64,000 nucleotides of DNA from Scilla litardierei (Eukaryota > Streptophyta > Magnoliopsida > Asparagales > Asparagaceae), in assembly GCA_030789695.1 (NCBI GenBank), contig CM061132.1, positions 154,114,817 to 154,178,816 of the forward strand, in the 5' to 3' direction. A program made the position numbers and the translations under genes. The notes beneath the pieces are model-generated. The model made no database searches and was not told the DNA's origin. It saw only the letters and a list, made by a program, of their open reading frames with translations. This document shows positions 1 through 10,970 of the stretch, in pieces; positions within the stretch are counted from its first letter, which is position 1; every line of letters begins with the position of its first letter.

Positions 1-928
1 ATATTATTTGTTACCAGCTCAAACTCTTTAAGGTTGGAAGCATTCAAGAGAGGTTCCGGTATGGATCCTGTCAGCCCATTTACCCCAAGAATCAACTCTT
101 GTAGCTTCAATAGGTTCCCCAGCTCCTTGGGAATTCCCCCTGACAACTTGTTGAAGGAAATATCGAGTTCATTCAGATTTGTGAGGTTTCCAAGAGACGG
201 CGGGATCTCTCCTGTGAGCCGGTTGTTAGCAAATACAGCAGCTTGAGCTCTGGCAAGCTGCCGAGACCGGCTGGCACAGTTCCGATGAGGCTATTGTATG
301 CCAAAGAAAGAAGCTGGAGATCCAAGCACTGGGCAAAGGTAGTTGGAATTTGACCTGTTAGGTTGTTAGCCCCTAGAAAAGCTACTTGGAGGCGAGGGGG
401 CATGCTGATGCTATGATTTGAGGGAAGAGTGCCCAAGAGATTGTTGATTGATAAGGAGATTCTGATCAACGAAGTCATGTTGAACAAGCCAAAAGGAAGA
501 GGCCCTGAGAGGTAGTTTCTCTCAAGAACAAGAGTTTGGAGCCGAGGAAGCTGGCTCAGGGTGCTGGGGATGGGGCCGTTTAGGGTGGCGTTGCCAAGAA
601 CGAGATATGATAGAAAGGAGAGGTTTGCGAGGTGAGGAGAGATTGTGCCTTGAAGGGTGACGTTGTATAGGTTGATGCCCGCAACTCGCTGATGCCGACG
701 GCTGCAGATGACGCCAAACCAGTTGCAGAAGGAGGTGCCGGTTGTCCAGTTTGTGGACAGGACGCCGAGTGGATCGCTGACTTGAGCTTTGAAAGCCAGG
801 AGCGATGACAGGTCGGTGATGTTGTTGTGCGGCTTGGAGCTTGCCATGTTGGGGCATAAATATGTAGAGCTAAGTAGCACCAAAAGGAAAATAAATGGAG
901 CCATGTTTAGCAGGGAGGCTAAGTGCAA
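1..928 (-). pseudogene. LRR receptor-like kinase, N-terminal part, frameshifted and cut by window edge
   Basis: The reading frame from 928 down to about 240 encodes a hydrophobic signal peptide (MAPFIFLLVLL region), then an LRRNT_2-type cap with the cysteine pair CNWFGVIC, then LRRs of the LxxLxxLxLxxNxLxGxIP type (for example LQLLSLAYNSLIGTVP). This matches the extracellular N-terminus of subfamily XII LRR receptor kinases (FLS2/Xa21/EFR-like), which are plasma-membrane pattern receptors. Near 235-240 the frame breaks: the LRR pattern continues to base 1 in another frame (NRLTGEIPPSLGNL, then NKLSGGIPKELGNL), consistent with loss of one base. The frame in use runs on only to a stop near 173. 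Two starts are possible, 928 and 904; 904 puts the signal peptide at the very N-terminus and leaves a longer leader after the TATA box. Transmembrane and kinase parts would lie outside the window. A sequencing error at the frameshift cannot be excluded. Confidence 0.85.
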
Positions 929-960
929 GATGGTACATGCAGAAACACTTGTAGTCTAGT

Positions 961-970
961 CCTTTAAATA
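961..970 (-). promoter_or_regulatory. Possible TATA box of the LRR kinase gene
   Basis: On the minus strand this reads TATTTAAAGG, 33 bp upstream of the ATG at 928 and 57 bp upstream of the ATG at 904. The spacing suits the second ATG better. It is a motif match only. Confidence 0.4.
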
Positions 971-1127
971 AGCAAAGAAGGGGGAATGACATGGTCCTAC
1001 ATTAAAGTCTAATCTAAAAAAATTGCTACTCAGATTATTCTTTTTAGTCTACTATCAGATTCGAGAGAATTATATATTTTTCCTATGTATCCCTTTTGTC
1101 TGGGAGGAGCCAGCAGGGATTGAGTTA

Positions 1128-1440
1128 AAAGAGAGCGACGACTCAAGTGAGTCAATGACTACCTCGTTTCTCTGCTAACTGTCAGTATCAAATGAAGTCC
1201 AAAAGAGATTCCAAAAGCACAGGTTTATGGTGGAGAGGAAGCTACGTTCATATTAGCACTGCATCCACAGTAAGTCCATATGGACCACAGTCCCTTGATA
1301 GCTCTTTTGGAAGAAATGATCCTCAAGTCAAAAAATGAACAATGGTGCGGGACTCAATTCTTCAGTGGAAAACTTTGATTCTGAGATTAAACATCTGTCT
1401 CCCACTAGCAAGATTTTTGAATGCAAATGTTTTTCTTCAC
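1128..1440. repeat. Duplicated gene-flank block, copy A
   Basis: This stretch upstream of the LRR kinase shares ordered similarity with 2620-3056. Shared parts are a GAGTCAATGACTACCTCGTT-like start, the ttgatagctctttttggaagaaatg core, and a long tail containing ctgagattaaacatctgtct and cccactagcaagattttgaatg. LRR kinases of this class usually sit in tandem clusters, so the second block may be the promoter side of a lost neighbour copy; that is inference. Confidence 0.65.
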
Positions 1441-2619
1441 TTTTGTTATTTCCCTCCTACATTCGCAGATCCACACTTTCAACAGTAGCATTCCAACACA
1501 ATATTTAAATCTGTTTTGTTTTTCGCATCTCATATATAAGAATGCGTAAATTTAAACTTGTAACAATACAAAGTATCAGATTTCATTTTTCACATCGTTA
1601 TCGGATTTCATTTTTCACATCGTAAGTTTAAACACAAACATCAGGTTCATTGCAAACAATTGCATATTGTATGCGTACTTTTGTGCACAAATCTGAATCT
1701 GAATTTAGAGCACTTGGATATTCAACTGAAGCAGAAATAGAACCGTGATTCAGATTTGAGATCCGAACTTCTATTGAGACTTAAGAATATCTCTACACAA
1801 AAACAATTTTACTTATATATTCTACATTCAAATGGAAACCGTATTTGATTCTGATTTAATATTTAGATGCAAACTGCACATGAACCTGACTCTGGGCTCC
1901 GGTCTAGAATTTCATATTGGATTTCACTTTTATGCCTCGCAATCCGACCAGGACATTAAATTTCATTTAGGATGTACCTATCAAATTTCTAATTGGATTC
2001 TATGTTGATTGCTTTATGCTTTTTAGTTTATTATGAGTGTTTTTTTCCAAATTTTTATTTTACATATTTTGAATTTAGGGAGATTTACTAGATACCATCC
2101 GATAAATTCAAGATTTATTAAATATACTTATCCATATAGCTTTTTATCGGGGTCCACCTTTTGGAAACCAAAAGTTATTCGTAAGGTTATAAATATTTTT
2201 TAATTAAAAAAGCTTTTCCTAGCAGCTACATTGTTGGAGAAATCTTTTCTTTTGACTCTATATATGAAGTTATTTTTCTGTGTTTTTTTGATAAAAGAGA
2301 CGATATAAAAAATGAGATTGTCTTCAAGTTTTATGGGATCAAAGTTTTGTTTAATTAGGTAAACTAAGACCGTGTTCTCAAGCTCGTCTCCTACACTTGA
2401 TAGATAATGCTCATCTCGGAAGTTGACTATTATCGTGACTCCAGAAATGTACAAATGCTGAAGAATAATTTAGGATAGGGTGATCTCCAAAATACCTTTT
2501 ATTTGTTTCGCAAACGAGAAATAAAGATATTATTTATTATTCCCTATCAAATAAATAGGAAAAAGCTAGCTAATCTGTACTCCCAAGAAAAAAAATATAA
2601 CACATTGCCTTCGGTTATG
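1441..2619. other. AT-rich flank, no gene seen
   Basis: No frame reads like a known protein. A 24-bp phrase (atcggatttcatttttcacatcg-like) is repeated in tandem near 1577-1622. Otherwise low-complexity AT-rich sequence. Confidence 0.5.
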
Positions 2620-3056
2620 GCAACAGGTGGAAGTAAGCCACAAGTCAAGTCAATGACCACCTTGTTTCTCTACTAATTGGCAAGGAGATCAAACAAAGCA
2701 AGACTTCAGTTATTGCGTTTCTCCAGTTGTCCAATAGAAAGCTATGGTGCAAAGAAAGCTATATTCATATTTGCATTCCCTTGATAGCTCTTTTTGGAAG
2801 AAATGATCCTCAAGTTGAAGAGTCATATTTGCATTGCTAGTCTCTTGATAGCTCTTTTTGGACGAAATGATTCTCAAGTTGGAGAGTCATATTTGCATTG
2901 CTAGTCTCTTGATAGCTCTTTTTGGAAGAAATGGTGCTCAAGTCGAAGAGTCATAAAATAAACAGTGCTGAGGGAATCAATTCTTTAAAGGAAAAGTTTG
3001 ATTCTGAGATTTAACATCTGTCTCCCACTAGCAAGATTTTGAATGCGGAGTTTTTG
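2620..3056. repeat. Duplicated gene-flank block, copy B
   Basis: Second copy of the block at 1128-1440, in the same orientation. It differs mainly by an internal tandem expansion at 2766-2952. Confidence 0.65.
2766..2952. repeat. Tandem repeat, three units of 58-64 bp
   Basis: Units start at 2766, 2824 and 2888 with catatttgcatt and continue through ttgatagctctttttgga to caagttgaagagt. Copy A at 1248-1330 has one such unit, so the array arose after the block duplicated. Confidence 0.8.
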
Positions 3057-3260
3057 ACATGTTCAAAGCCTCTTGGTGGCTCAGATGATGGAGTATCAGG
3101 TCACACAGGAGCAGCAAGCCAAGTAGGCCTAGGACGAACACACTTTGCGCAATCAGGTAGCGGCATGGGAGGAGAAGGTACTGCATGGAGGGATTCAGGC
3201 CAACCAAGAGAAGAATAGTGAGCTTCCATCAGACAGCAGGATCAAGCACTTACATAGACC

Positions 3261-3368
3261 GAGATTGAGGACAGACGCACCAAAGGTTTGTGCTTCAAAT
3301 GTGGCGAGCGGTTCGGATCGGTATATCGTTTCCAGGATCGTGCTCTCCAAATACTGACCATCGAGTAG
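3261..3368 (+). pseudogene. Relic of a Ty3/gypsy Gag zinc-knuckle region
   Basis: The frame from 3261 reads EIEDRRTKGLCFKCGERF and ends at a TAG at 3366-3368. This is the phrase that precedes and starts the CCHC knuckle of chromovirus-type Gag proteins (KGLCFKCGE followed by xxxGH in intact copies). The H and last C are missing and there is a stop three codons before the start of the readable part, so it is a decayed fragment. No pol is recognisable nearby. Confidence 0.55.
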
Positions 3369-4140
3369 GAAGAAGGAAATGTGGTTAACGAGGAAGAGCC
3401 GAGAGGGGGACGATCACCTCCATTTAGAGTAGCATGCCCATGAGTTTCATGCACAACCTTGAGGACAATATGGTTCTTTGGGGACAAAGCATTGATGTGT
3501 TCTGCATTTTGGCTCATCGGGGACGTTTTCGTAATTTTCAGTTTTTAGGATGTCTTTTCGTAATTTTCGGAGTTTAGGGGGGGTTTTCTGTAATTTTTTT
3601 ATTTTCATTTTCGAATAATTAGTGAGGTTGTTGAATATTTGGAAAGAAACCCTACATCTATGAAGTTTATGCTTTCCTTCAAAGTAAAAGCTAAATATTG
3701 GAGATTTAGGCTTTGATCTCCAAGTCAAAGCTCGAAGAGCAGCCTCACTAATTATGGCCAACTTCATTCTTGTATCTCAGTTATTCATCAATATATATTC
3801 AATTTTTCCCCCAAATTCCCTCCTTTTATCATAAAAATCTCACATTTCTCATAAAATTCTCATCTTTTCCCATAAAAATCATCTTTTGATCATCAAAACC
3901 CTAGCAGATCGCATCACTCTCAGTGTGAGAAAGGATTTATAACACAGTCATAACTAGAACTCAGACATAATGTGTTGGTAGTATAGGAAAAGAATACAAG
4001 GCTCATCGGCTAATTCTGTTGACATAATAATGGAAAGGCATTCTGTTGTATATCTAGTTATCACATCATTAGGAAAAATGGGTACACATGAGAAAGAAAG
4101 TTACAGTTCACGATGTTGTGATACACATGCCCGCCCGTCC
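3369..4140. other. Non-coding, possibly decayed LTR sequence
   Basis: Near 3525-3600 the phrase cgtaattttc recurs with T/G-rich spacers, and 3770-3900 has a repeated cataaaaatctcatctttt phrase. This is reminiscent of LTR leader sequence, but no boundaries or TSD can be assigned. No protein is seen. Confidence 0.35.
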
Positions 4141-4559
4141 GCCCATGCACACATAAAAGTGCACTCTTCACAATTTTTGGACATTCGGATCCATTCATTT
4201 TGATTTTCATATTCTAAAACACAAATACATTAAGGATCTATTGAACTTAAAGCCTTTTGCTTCTTGCATAACTTATTGAAAAATTAAAGGATGTGCAACA
4301 ATAGAACTTTTTCCCTCATTGATCAACAAACAAAAAATGTTGGGTTCACAATATATTTAATATATTTGAATTTTAGAATATAATGATCAAAATGGATAGA
4401 TCTGATCAAAATGGTAAGTGTATTTTTAGAACGTTGTATGCAACAATTTCTTATATATCATATGATACACATTATTCTAATATATGTATACATATATGAG
4501 AAAACTGGATGTGCTCTCAGCGTAGAAACTTTTCTACGGTAACAGAACAAAAAACATTT

Positions 4560-4780
4560 TTTCCTATGGGTTTTTTGAAAAAAATTCGAGGTTGTTGTAC
4601 ATATTCTAAAACCCCAAATATGAGTTAACCCTAGAATAATTTGACCCTCTTTCGATTGTTCCAAATTTAACGGATTTAGAATAATTGAACTGTTTGTAAC
4701 GAGCCGATCGATGGTCAAATCATCCTAGGATTCCCCTTTCATTTGGAGTTTTGGAGTTTTAGAACGTGTACAACAACCCC
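4560..4780. repeat. Imperfect inverted repeat (foldback)
   Basis: The left arm (about 4588-4670) contains gttgtacatattctaaaacc then ctaga and gaccctctttcgattgttcc. The right arm (about 4690-4775) contains the complementary order gagccgatcgatggtcaaat, cctaggattcccc, gttttagaacgtgtacaac. Arms of about 80 bp pair imperfectly around an AT-rich centre. Confidence 0.5.
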
Positions 4781-5615
4781 AAATGAAAAAATTAGAAAAA
4801 AAATAAAGTGAATATGAAGTTTTGGCGGGCGGTGTACGAAATTTCCAACTTCAAATGCTCACATACTTTAACTCCATATATATATATATATAATAGGTAA
4901 CATATGATATATGTGGTGAAGCCTCATATAAGGCTTCCAAGATTTCACCCTCCATTTTTGCAAGATCGAAACAGTTCATTTTGATCTTCATATTTTAAAA
5001 CCCTAAAATATTGAATATCAACTGAACCCAAGGGGGTTTGGTCGTATGTCCACCTAGCGCAAAAATTTTATTCATGTAAAACCGTTAAATTTATGGCGGA
5101 TGGATGAACGGGTAAACCCCCTTAAGGTCACATGATATTTGGTGTTTTGGAATTTACAAATATGCAGATCAAAATGAACATATGGTGGATTTTTGGAGAT
5201 CGCATATAAGTTTCAACCACATATATCATATAATACATATTATATATATATCAGAATAATGGAAATATATTGTCAGCGTAGAAAATTTTCTCATGTTGAG
5301 GGCCATTTCCATTGTTTTTAAATATTTTTTACAACTATTTTTCAAAATTGATGTATACATTATAGATGAATTACATACCAAAAATCAAGTGAATCCAATG
5401 CTATTTAACCATCCATCTGATTGTTACAAATTTAATGGTTTCAAAACAATAGAACTTTTTCTAATAAGTGAATCGATGATCAAATCTCCTTAAGGTTCAC
5501 CCATATTGGGGGTTGGGGTTTTTAGAATGTGTACAATCTAGAAAAAAATTCAAAAAAACAGGAAAGTGGTGTTTCATACATACAGGACATATATAATTTA
5601 CTATATGTATAAGAA

Positions 5616-6311
5616 CTATTCATAACCCGTGCCTGCGGGCACGGTTTATTTAATATTTTCCCCCGTAAAATCTTTGTTTCCCAAAAATTACTTACATCGC
5701 CAAAATTGCGTGGAGCAACAAATTAGCGTAAAAATATTTAGCGGCACGGATGCCTTCGACGAGGAACAACAAATTCAACGCCGGCGCCTTCGGCCTAGAA
5801 CAACAAATTTGATGCAAAACAACAAATTCGGCGCATGTGCATTCGGCGCGGAACAACAAATTAGAGTAAAAAAATCGGAGCGGACGTCTTCGGTGCAGAA
5901 CAACTTAGCATAAAAAATTTAGCAGGCATCTTCGGCGCGTGAAATTATTCTTATCTTGATGCCACATGCGTCGAAGAGACAGTGAACCCCGCGTTGAGGG
6001 AGAGATCATTATATCTGTAGTAAGATTCAATCTGCAGCATTATATGCAAGTTAAAGTTTTTTTCCCAAATGCATTAATTGCGTCCACTCTGCAATTCTCC
6101 AGAAACTTTCATTTCCCAAAAATTTTCATTTCTCCATAAACTTTCATTTCCACATAAATGTTTTTCCCTCCAAAACTTTCCACAAAATCGCATCCCAACC
6201 ATTCATTCCTCGAGATTAAATCCCAGTCGTTCTTCTATCAACACTTTTGTCCTAGTCCGCTTGTCCTAATCAGCCCTAAATTTCAAAAACAATTGTCAAA
6301 TGTAATATAGA
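5616..6311 (-). mobile_element. Non-autonomous Helitron, copy 0
   Basis: Read on the minus strand, it starts TCTATATTACATTTGACA at 6311 after an A, and ends with a hairpin CCGTGCC-CGCA-GGCACGG followed by GTTATGAATAG before a T at 5615. Helitrons are known for 5'-TC ends, a 3' hairpin about 10 nt before CTRR, and insertion between A and T. This copy fits except that the last four bases are ATAG instead of CTAG. No RepHel protein is encoded. The interior has GC-rich hairpin repeats (gccttcggcgcggaacaacaa). Confidence 0.75.
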
Positions 6312-6675
6312 TAATGTATATGTGTTGTACGTGTGGGAAAATTTCATGTTCTAACGTAAATATACATTGTTTTTATTTATTTTTAAAAAATTAGATTTGT
6401 TCTACACATAATGAATGATCACCATATCAAAAATCAAGTGAATCCAATGCTATTTGACCCTCGATCTAACCATTACAAATTTAACAGTTTCAAAATAATA
6501 GAACTTTTTATAACAGGTAGATCGAGGTCATATACCCCTAGGTTCACCCATATTTAGGGTTTTAGGGTTTTAGAATGTGTACAACTTTAAAAAAATTCAA
6601 AACATTTCCCTTGGGTGTTCGGTGCTGATAGCACATGAAAATTCTTGCACAGTCAGCATATACATATTATCCTCA

Positions 6676-6682
<7 letters not shown>

Positions 6683-6711
<29 letters not shown>

Positions 6712-6713
6712 TG
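6683..6713. repeat. (ATGT)n microsatellite
   Basis: About eight tetranucleotide units of atgt. The short (AT)n run at about 4874-4892 is a separate simple repeat. Confidence 0.9.
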
Positions 6714-7493
6714 AAAAATTTTATGTGCAAAAGTCCTCAGTGTAAAAAAGTGATAAAGTATTTTTAAAGATTTTTTCATAAATTCAAACCATTAAATGTG
6801 GTCTACATATGCTATTACACATGCATACCAAAAATCAAGAAAATTCCCATAAGTTGCATCTTGATTAGATCGGTACAAGACATTCTATTGTTCTAAAACC
6901 GTTAAATTTATAACGACTTGATCGAGAGTCAAATCTCATAGGATTCACCCATTACTTTTTCTGGGTTATATATCTGTATGGATTAAACATTGGAAATAAT
7001 TTGAAAAAAATTCAAAAAACTAAAAAAAATTCTGCATCATGTTCATATGCGAAATTTTCGCAGATGAATATGACCTTAAATATAGTGAATAATGGGTAGT
7101 AGCTATCCAAGGAGGATATTTTCTATTTGGGTGGCATCAAACACATATCCATTTTATTTTTTTCTTCGATCGGAACCGTTTATTTTGATCTTCATGTTCT
7201 AAAATCAAAAATCTCTAATTTTCAAAGTGAATCAAATGAGTTTTTGCTCGTCTATCCACCCGTCACAAGTTTAACAATTTCATCGTAACAAAACTTTTTG
7301 CAACGGTTAGATGAACGATCAAAACACTTCGGGCTCATCCCAAAATTGATAGTTTTGAATTTTAGAACATGAACAACAAACTGAATGGATCCGATAGTCA
7401 GAAAAAAATAGTGGCAAGGGGGTGCGTGAGCTTGCCAAGGAGGAAATTTCCTCCTTGGCTAGCCGATGCTTAAATTGCTCATATATGTATATA

Positions 7494-8176
7494 CTAGTCA
7501 TAACCCGTGCCCGCGGGCACGGATCATTTAAGATTTCCCCCGCGGAACAATAAATTAGCGTAAAAATATTTAGTGGAACGGGCACCTTCGGCGTGGAGCA
7601 ACAAATTCGGCGCAGACGCCTTTGGCGTGGAACAACAAATTCAGCGTCTAACAACAAATTTGGCGCTCGCGCCTTCGGCGCGGAACAACAAATTAGCGTA
7701 AAAAATTTCGTGGGCGCCTTCGGCGCGGGCGCAGAACAACAAACCTCAAAGTATTTTTACATAATTTGTTGTTCCGCTAAATTGTTTTACGTTAAATTTT
7801 TTATTTTGTTTAATTTAATAGATCATGTTTCTACACAATCTTTCCCAAGGCACTTTTAATTTCAAAGTTTAGATTCACAAGGCACTCCCCCCAAATTTAA
7901 TCTCCACAATCTTTCCCAAGAAATTCCTAATGTCAAAGTTTAGGTTCCCAAAGCACTTTCCCCTCAAATTTAATCTCCACAATCTTTTCCAAGACACTTC
8001 TAATTTCAAAGTTTTGGTTCTCAAGACACTTTTCCCACCAAAATTTAAGTTTTCCCACTAAAATTGTCACAAAATCCAATCTCAACCATTGATTTCTCAA
8101 GATCAAATCTCAGCCACTCTTTATCTTGTCCTAGTCATCCCTAGAATTCAAAAAACGTTGTCAAATGTATAATAGA
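7494..8176 (-). mobile_element. Non-autonomous Helitron, copy 1 of a tandem pair
   Basis: On the minus strand it starts TCTATTATACATTTGACAACG at 8176 and ends with the perfect 18-bp palindrome CCGTGCCCGCGGGCACGG then GTTATGACTAG at 7494, followed by T. All Helitron end rules hold. Its 5' end directly abuts the CTAG end of copy 2, with no base between. No protein coding is seen. Confidence 0.82.
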
Positions 8177-9415
8177 CTAGTCCTAACACGTGCCTGCGGT
8201 CACGGTTCATATAAGATTTTCCCTCTCGAAATTTTTGTTCCCCAAAAAATTATTTTCACAGCCAAAATTTAAAAGAACAACAAATTAGAGTAAAAATATT
8301 TAGCGGCACGGGCGCCTTCGGCACGGAACAACAATATCGGCGTAAAACAACAATTTCGTCGCGGGCGCCTTCGACGCAGAACAACCAATTAGCGTAAAAA
8401 AAATTTAGCGGGGCGCCATCGGCATGGGCGCCGGCAAAAAAATTAACCGGGCCAAAAGAGAAATGCTCGAAAATGAATGGGCGAAGTGCAAAGTGTGGGT
8501 GTGTGTAGGGTATTAGGGTAAAAAGTGAAATGAGAGGGTTTTTTTATCAAAAAGGGGAAAGTGGCGGTATTCTGTGCAAATGCAGTGATTGTGTGGGGGT
8601 TTTTTGAATTAAATCTTGACCGTTAGATGCAAAGGATGTGGATGCATCCTGATCGTTGTTGGTGACTGGGACTTGTCCCAATCAGCCCTAGTATTCAAAA
8701 AAAGTTGTTTCACCCGTGAAATCTTTATTTCCCAAAAAATTATTTTCACAGCCAAAATTTAAAATAACAACAAATTAGCGTAAAAATATTTAGCGGCACG
8801 GGCACCTTTGGCATGGGCGTTTCGGCGCGGAACAAAAAATACGGCTTGGGCGTCTTCGACGTGGAACAACAAATTTGGCGTAGAACAAACAATTCGGCAC
8901 GGAACAACGCGCGATCCCCTTCGGCGCGGAACAACAAATTCAGCGCGAGCGCCTTCAGCGCAGAACAACAAATTCGGTATTGAACAACAAATTCGGTGCG
9001 GGCGCCTTCGGCGCGGAACAAAAAAATTCAACGTTGGCGCCTTCTGCGCCGAACAACAAATTTGGTGTTGGCACTTTAGGCGCGGAACAACAAATTCGGC
9101 GGAGGAGCCTTCGACGCGGAACAACAAATTAGCGTAAAAAAATTTAGCGAGCGCGGACGCCTTCGGCACGTGACAACAAACCTCAGTGTATTTTTCGGTG
9201 AGTGTATTAATTTAAATTTTTTTTTGTTTAATTGAATGGATCATGCTTCTCCACAATCTTTCTCAAGGCACTTCTAATTTCAAAGTTTAGGTTCCCATCA
9301 AAATTTCACAAAATCCAATCTCAACCATTGATTTACCAAAATCAAATCTCAGCCACTCTTTATCTTGTCCTAGTCAACCCTAGAATTCAAAAAACGCTGT
9401 CAAATGTATAATAGA
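8177..9415 (-). mobile_element. Non-autonomous Helitron, copy 2 of a tandem pair (internally duplicated)
   Basis: On the minus strand it starts TCTATTATACATTTGACAGCG at 9415 after an A, and ends with an imperfect hairpin (CCGTGACCGCAGGCACG) then TGTTAGGACTAG at 8177. Inside, near 8695-8710, a truncated 5' end (aattcaaaaaaagttgt-like) is fused to sequence that normally lies just inside the 3' hairpin (cgtgaaatctttatttccca). So it is two copies joined by deletion. Apparent ORFs here are readings of the minisatellite. Confidence 0.78.
8830..9135. repeat. Hairpin-rich minisatellite inside the Helitron
   Basis: About eight degenerate units of 30-38 bp share gcgccttcggcgcggaacaa followed by caaattcgg. 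Each unit contains a GCGCC-TTC-GGCGC type stem. Shorter versions occur in copy 0 (about 5745-5935) and copy 1 (about 7575-7735). The unit length varies, so long frames open by chance on both strands. Confidence 0.75.
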
Positions 9416-9926
9416 TATGAGGATAATGGATATGTGCTGACAGCAAAGGAAATTTCATGTGTTGTCGATACCAAACACCCCCCAAAAAAATTTGTATCGT
9501 TGCAAATTCAATATTTTCATAACAATAGAACTTTTTGTAACATGTATATCGAGTGTCAAATACCCCTAGAGTTCACCCATAATTGGGTTTTTGGGGTTTT
9601 AGAATGTGTACAAAAACCCCCCAAAAATTTTGAAATTTTTTGTACGTTATTGTGCACATTCTAAAACCCCAAAAACCCAAATATGGATGAACCATATGGG
9701 TATTTGACACTCGATTAACATGTTGTAAAATTTTTGTTTGTTCTGAACCGTTAAATTTGCAACGATTAGTTCAAGTGTTAAATAGCATTGGATTCACTTA
9801 TGGTGATCATTCATGATGTGTAGAACACATCCAAAGACACTTAAAAAATAAAAACACATGTATATATGCGTCAGCACATAAAAATTTTCCACGTTGACAT
9901 AACATATACATTATTCAATATATAAA

Positions 9927-10250
9927 CTATTCATAACGCGTTTATTTAGTTCCTCAAAAATTTTAGTTCCCCCAAAATTTAGTTTCACCGTTTATTTAAA
10001 ATATTTCCCCCTCAAAGGCTTGTATCTCCTAATTTTAAATAATCAGCAATAATTAAAGCGTAATAGTGTTATTTAGTTCCCCTCAAAAATTTTAATTAAC
10101 CTCAAAATTTAATTCCAAATTCATTTAAAATATTCTCCCCTCAAAAACTTAGATCCCCTAATTGTAAATGAACAGCAATAATTACAACGTAATAATTGTT
10201 ATTTAGTTCTCCCAAAAATTTTAGTTTCACCAAAATTTAATTTGGCATAA
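9927..10250 (-). repeat. Degenerate Helitron-type end with 128-130 bp tandem repeats
   Basis: The left edge ctattcataacgcg matches the 3' end of Helitron copy 0 read backwards, but the hairpin is decayed. It is followed by tandem units starting gttatttagttc at 9940, 10068 and 10198 (periods 128 and 130). Each unit includes a cagcaataattacaacgtaa-like phrase. Confidence 0.6.
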
Positions 10251-10970
10251 TGCACTTTACTTCCCCGCTAGGGAGACCCTATTCTTGGTGTACTAAGTTT
10301 ATATCCAGCTATTAAGAATTACAGGTGGCCACAAGATTGTATTTAAGTTCCCCCTACTACGTATTGGAACCCCCAAGAATTACAGTGTTATACAATTGTA
10401 TTTAAAATTAGGGGTTCCAATACATATGAAGTTTATATCTGGCAGTTAAGAAAATCGATCAATAGTTTGTTATGAGTAGTGGCATCCGTTCCTTCGCATC
10501 CCCGTTTAACAGTAGTATTTCTCCCCAGAGAAATTGTGTACTCTCTGGTCCACATATGTGACGATCCGTATCTATCACTACGCAAATTTTCGTATTTTAT
10601 GTATTTTTTTTCCTTGTTTTAAGCACATCGCGGGCCCTTTCGCGTTCTAGCTCCCTGGTATAATGGAAAGCATGGCGTGACAACATAATCACTGAAATAC
10701 TTATCAGCCAAAGGCAAAGAAGATAACATAGTATGAACAGAAATAACTATTTCGAATTACTGAATGTGTCCATCTCAAATTCACTATATATTATGATAAC
10801 TAAGCACTATGCCTGATTAATGATTAATTGATCCACTTCAAAATTTACCAAAAAAAGCTTTCAAATTTTCAACTCGTTAAAATTTGTAGACTTGAACCAA
10901 TGGACTGATTAATGATTAATTGATCCACTTCAAAATTTGAAAAGATAATAATAAAAACAATAAATCGTAC
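10251..10970. other. Downstream/intron 2 side of the KELP remnant, no exon found
   Basis: This lies beyond the second KELP exon, where the last exon (C-terminal PC4 helix) would be expected. I could not find it. A 34-bp direct repeat (ctgattaatgattaattgat and on) occurs at 10813 and 10905. Confidence 0.45.

Larger units (their letters stand above)
4140..9880. repeat. Dispersed repeat family containing gttttagaatgtgtac and its inverse
   Basis: Related blocks of roughly 100-200 bp recur outside the Helitrons. They contain aaccgttaaatttgtaacg, a gatcgagngtcaaat phrase, ggattcacccatatttgggg and ttttagaatgtgtac. Instances lie near 4560-4780, 4950-5160, 5380-5535, 6430-6600, 6860-6965, 7160-7375, 9490-9620 and 9650-9800, in both orientations. 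No open frame belongs to them. They may be one old element family, broken up by the Helitron insertions; I cannot name it. Confidence 0.55.

Noticed and set aside
5629..9169. ORFs rich in CCSA / RRGTTN / AEQQI phrases
   Set aside because: They translate the Helitron minisatellite; the same DNA gives similar frames on both strands.
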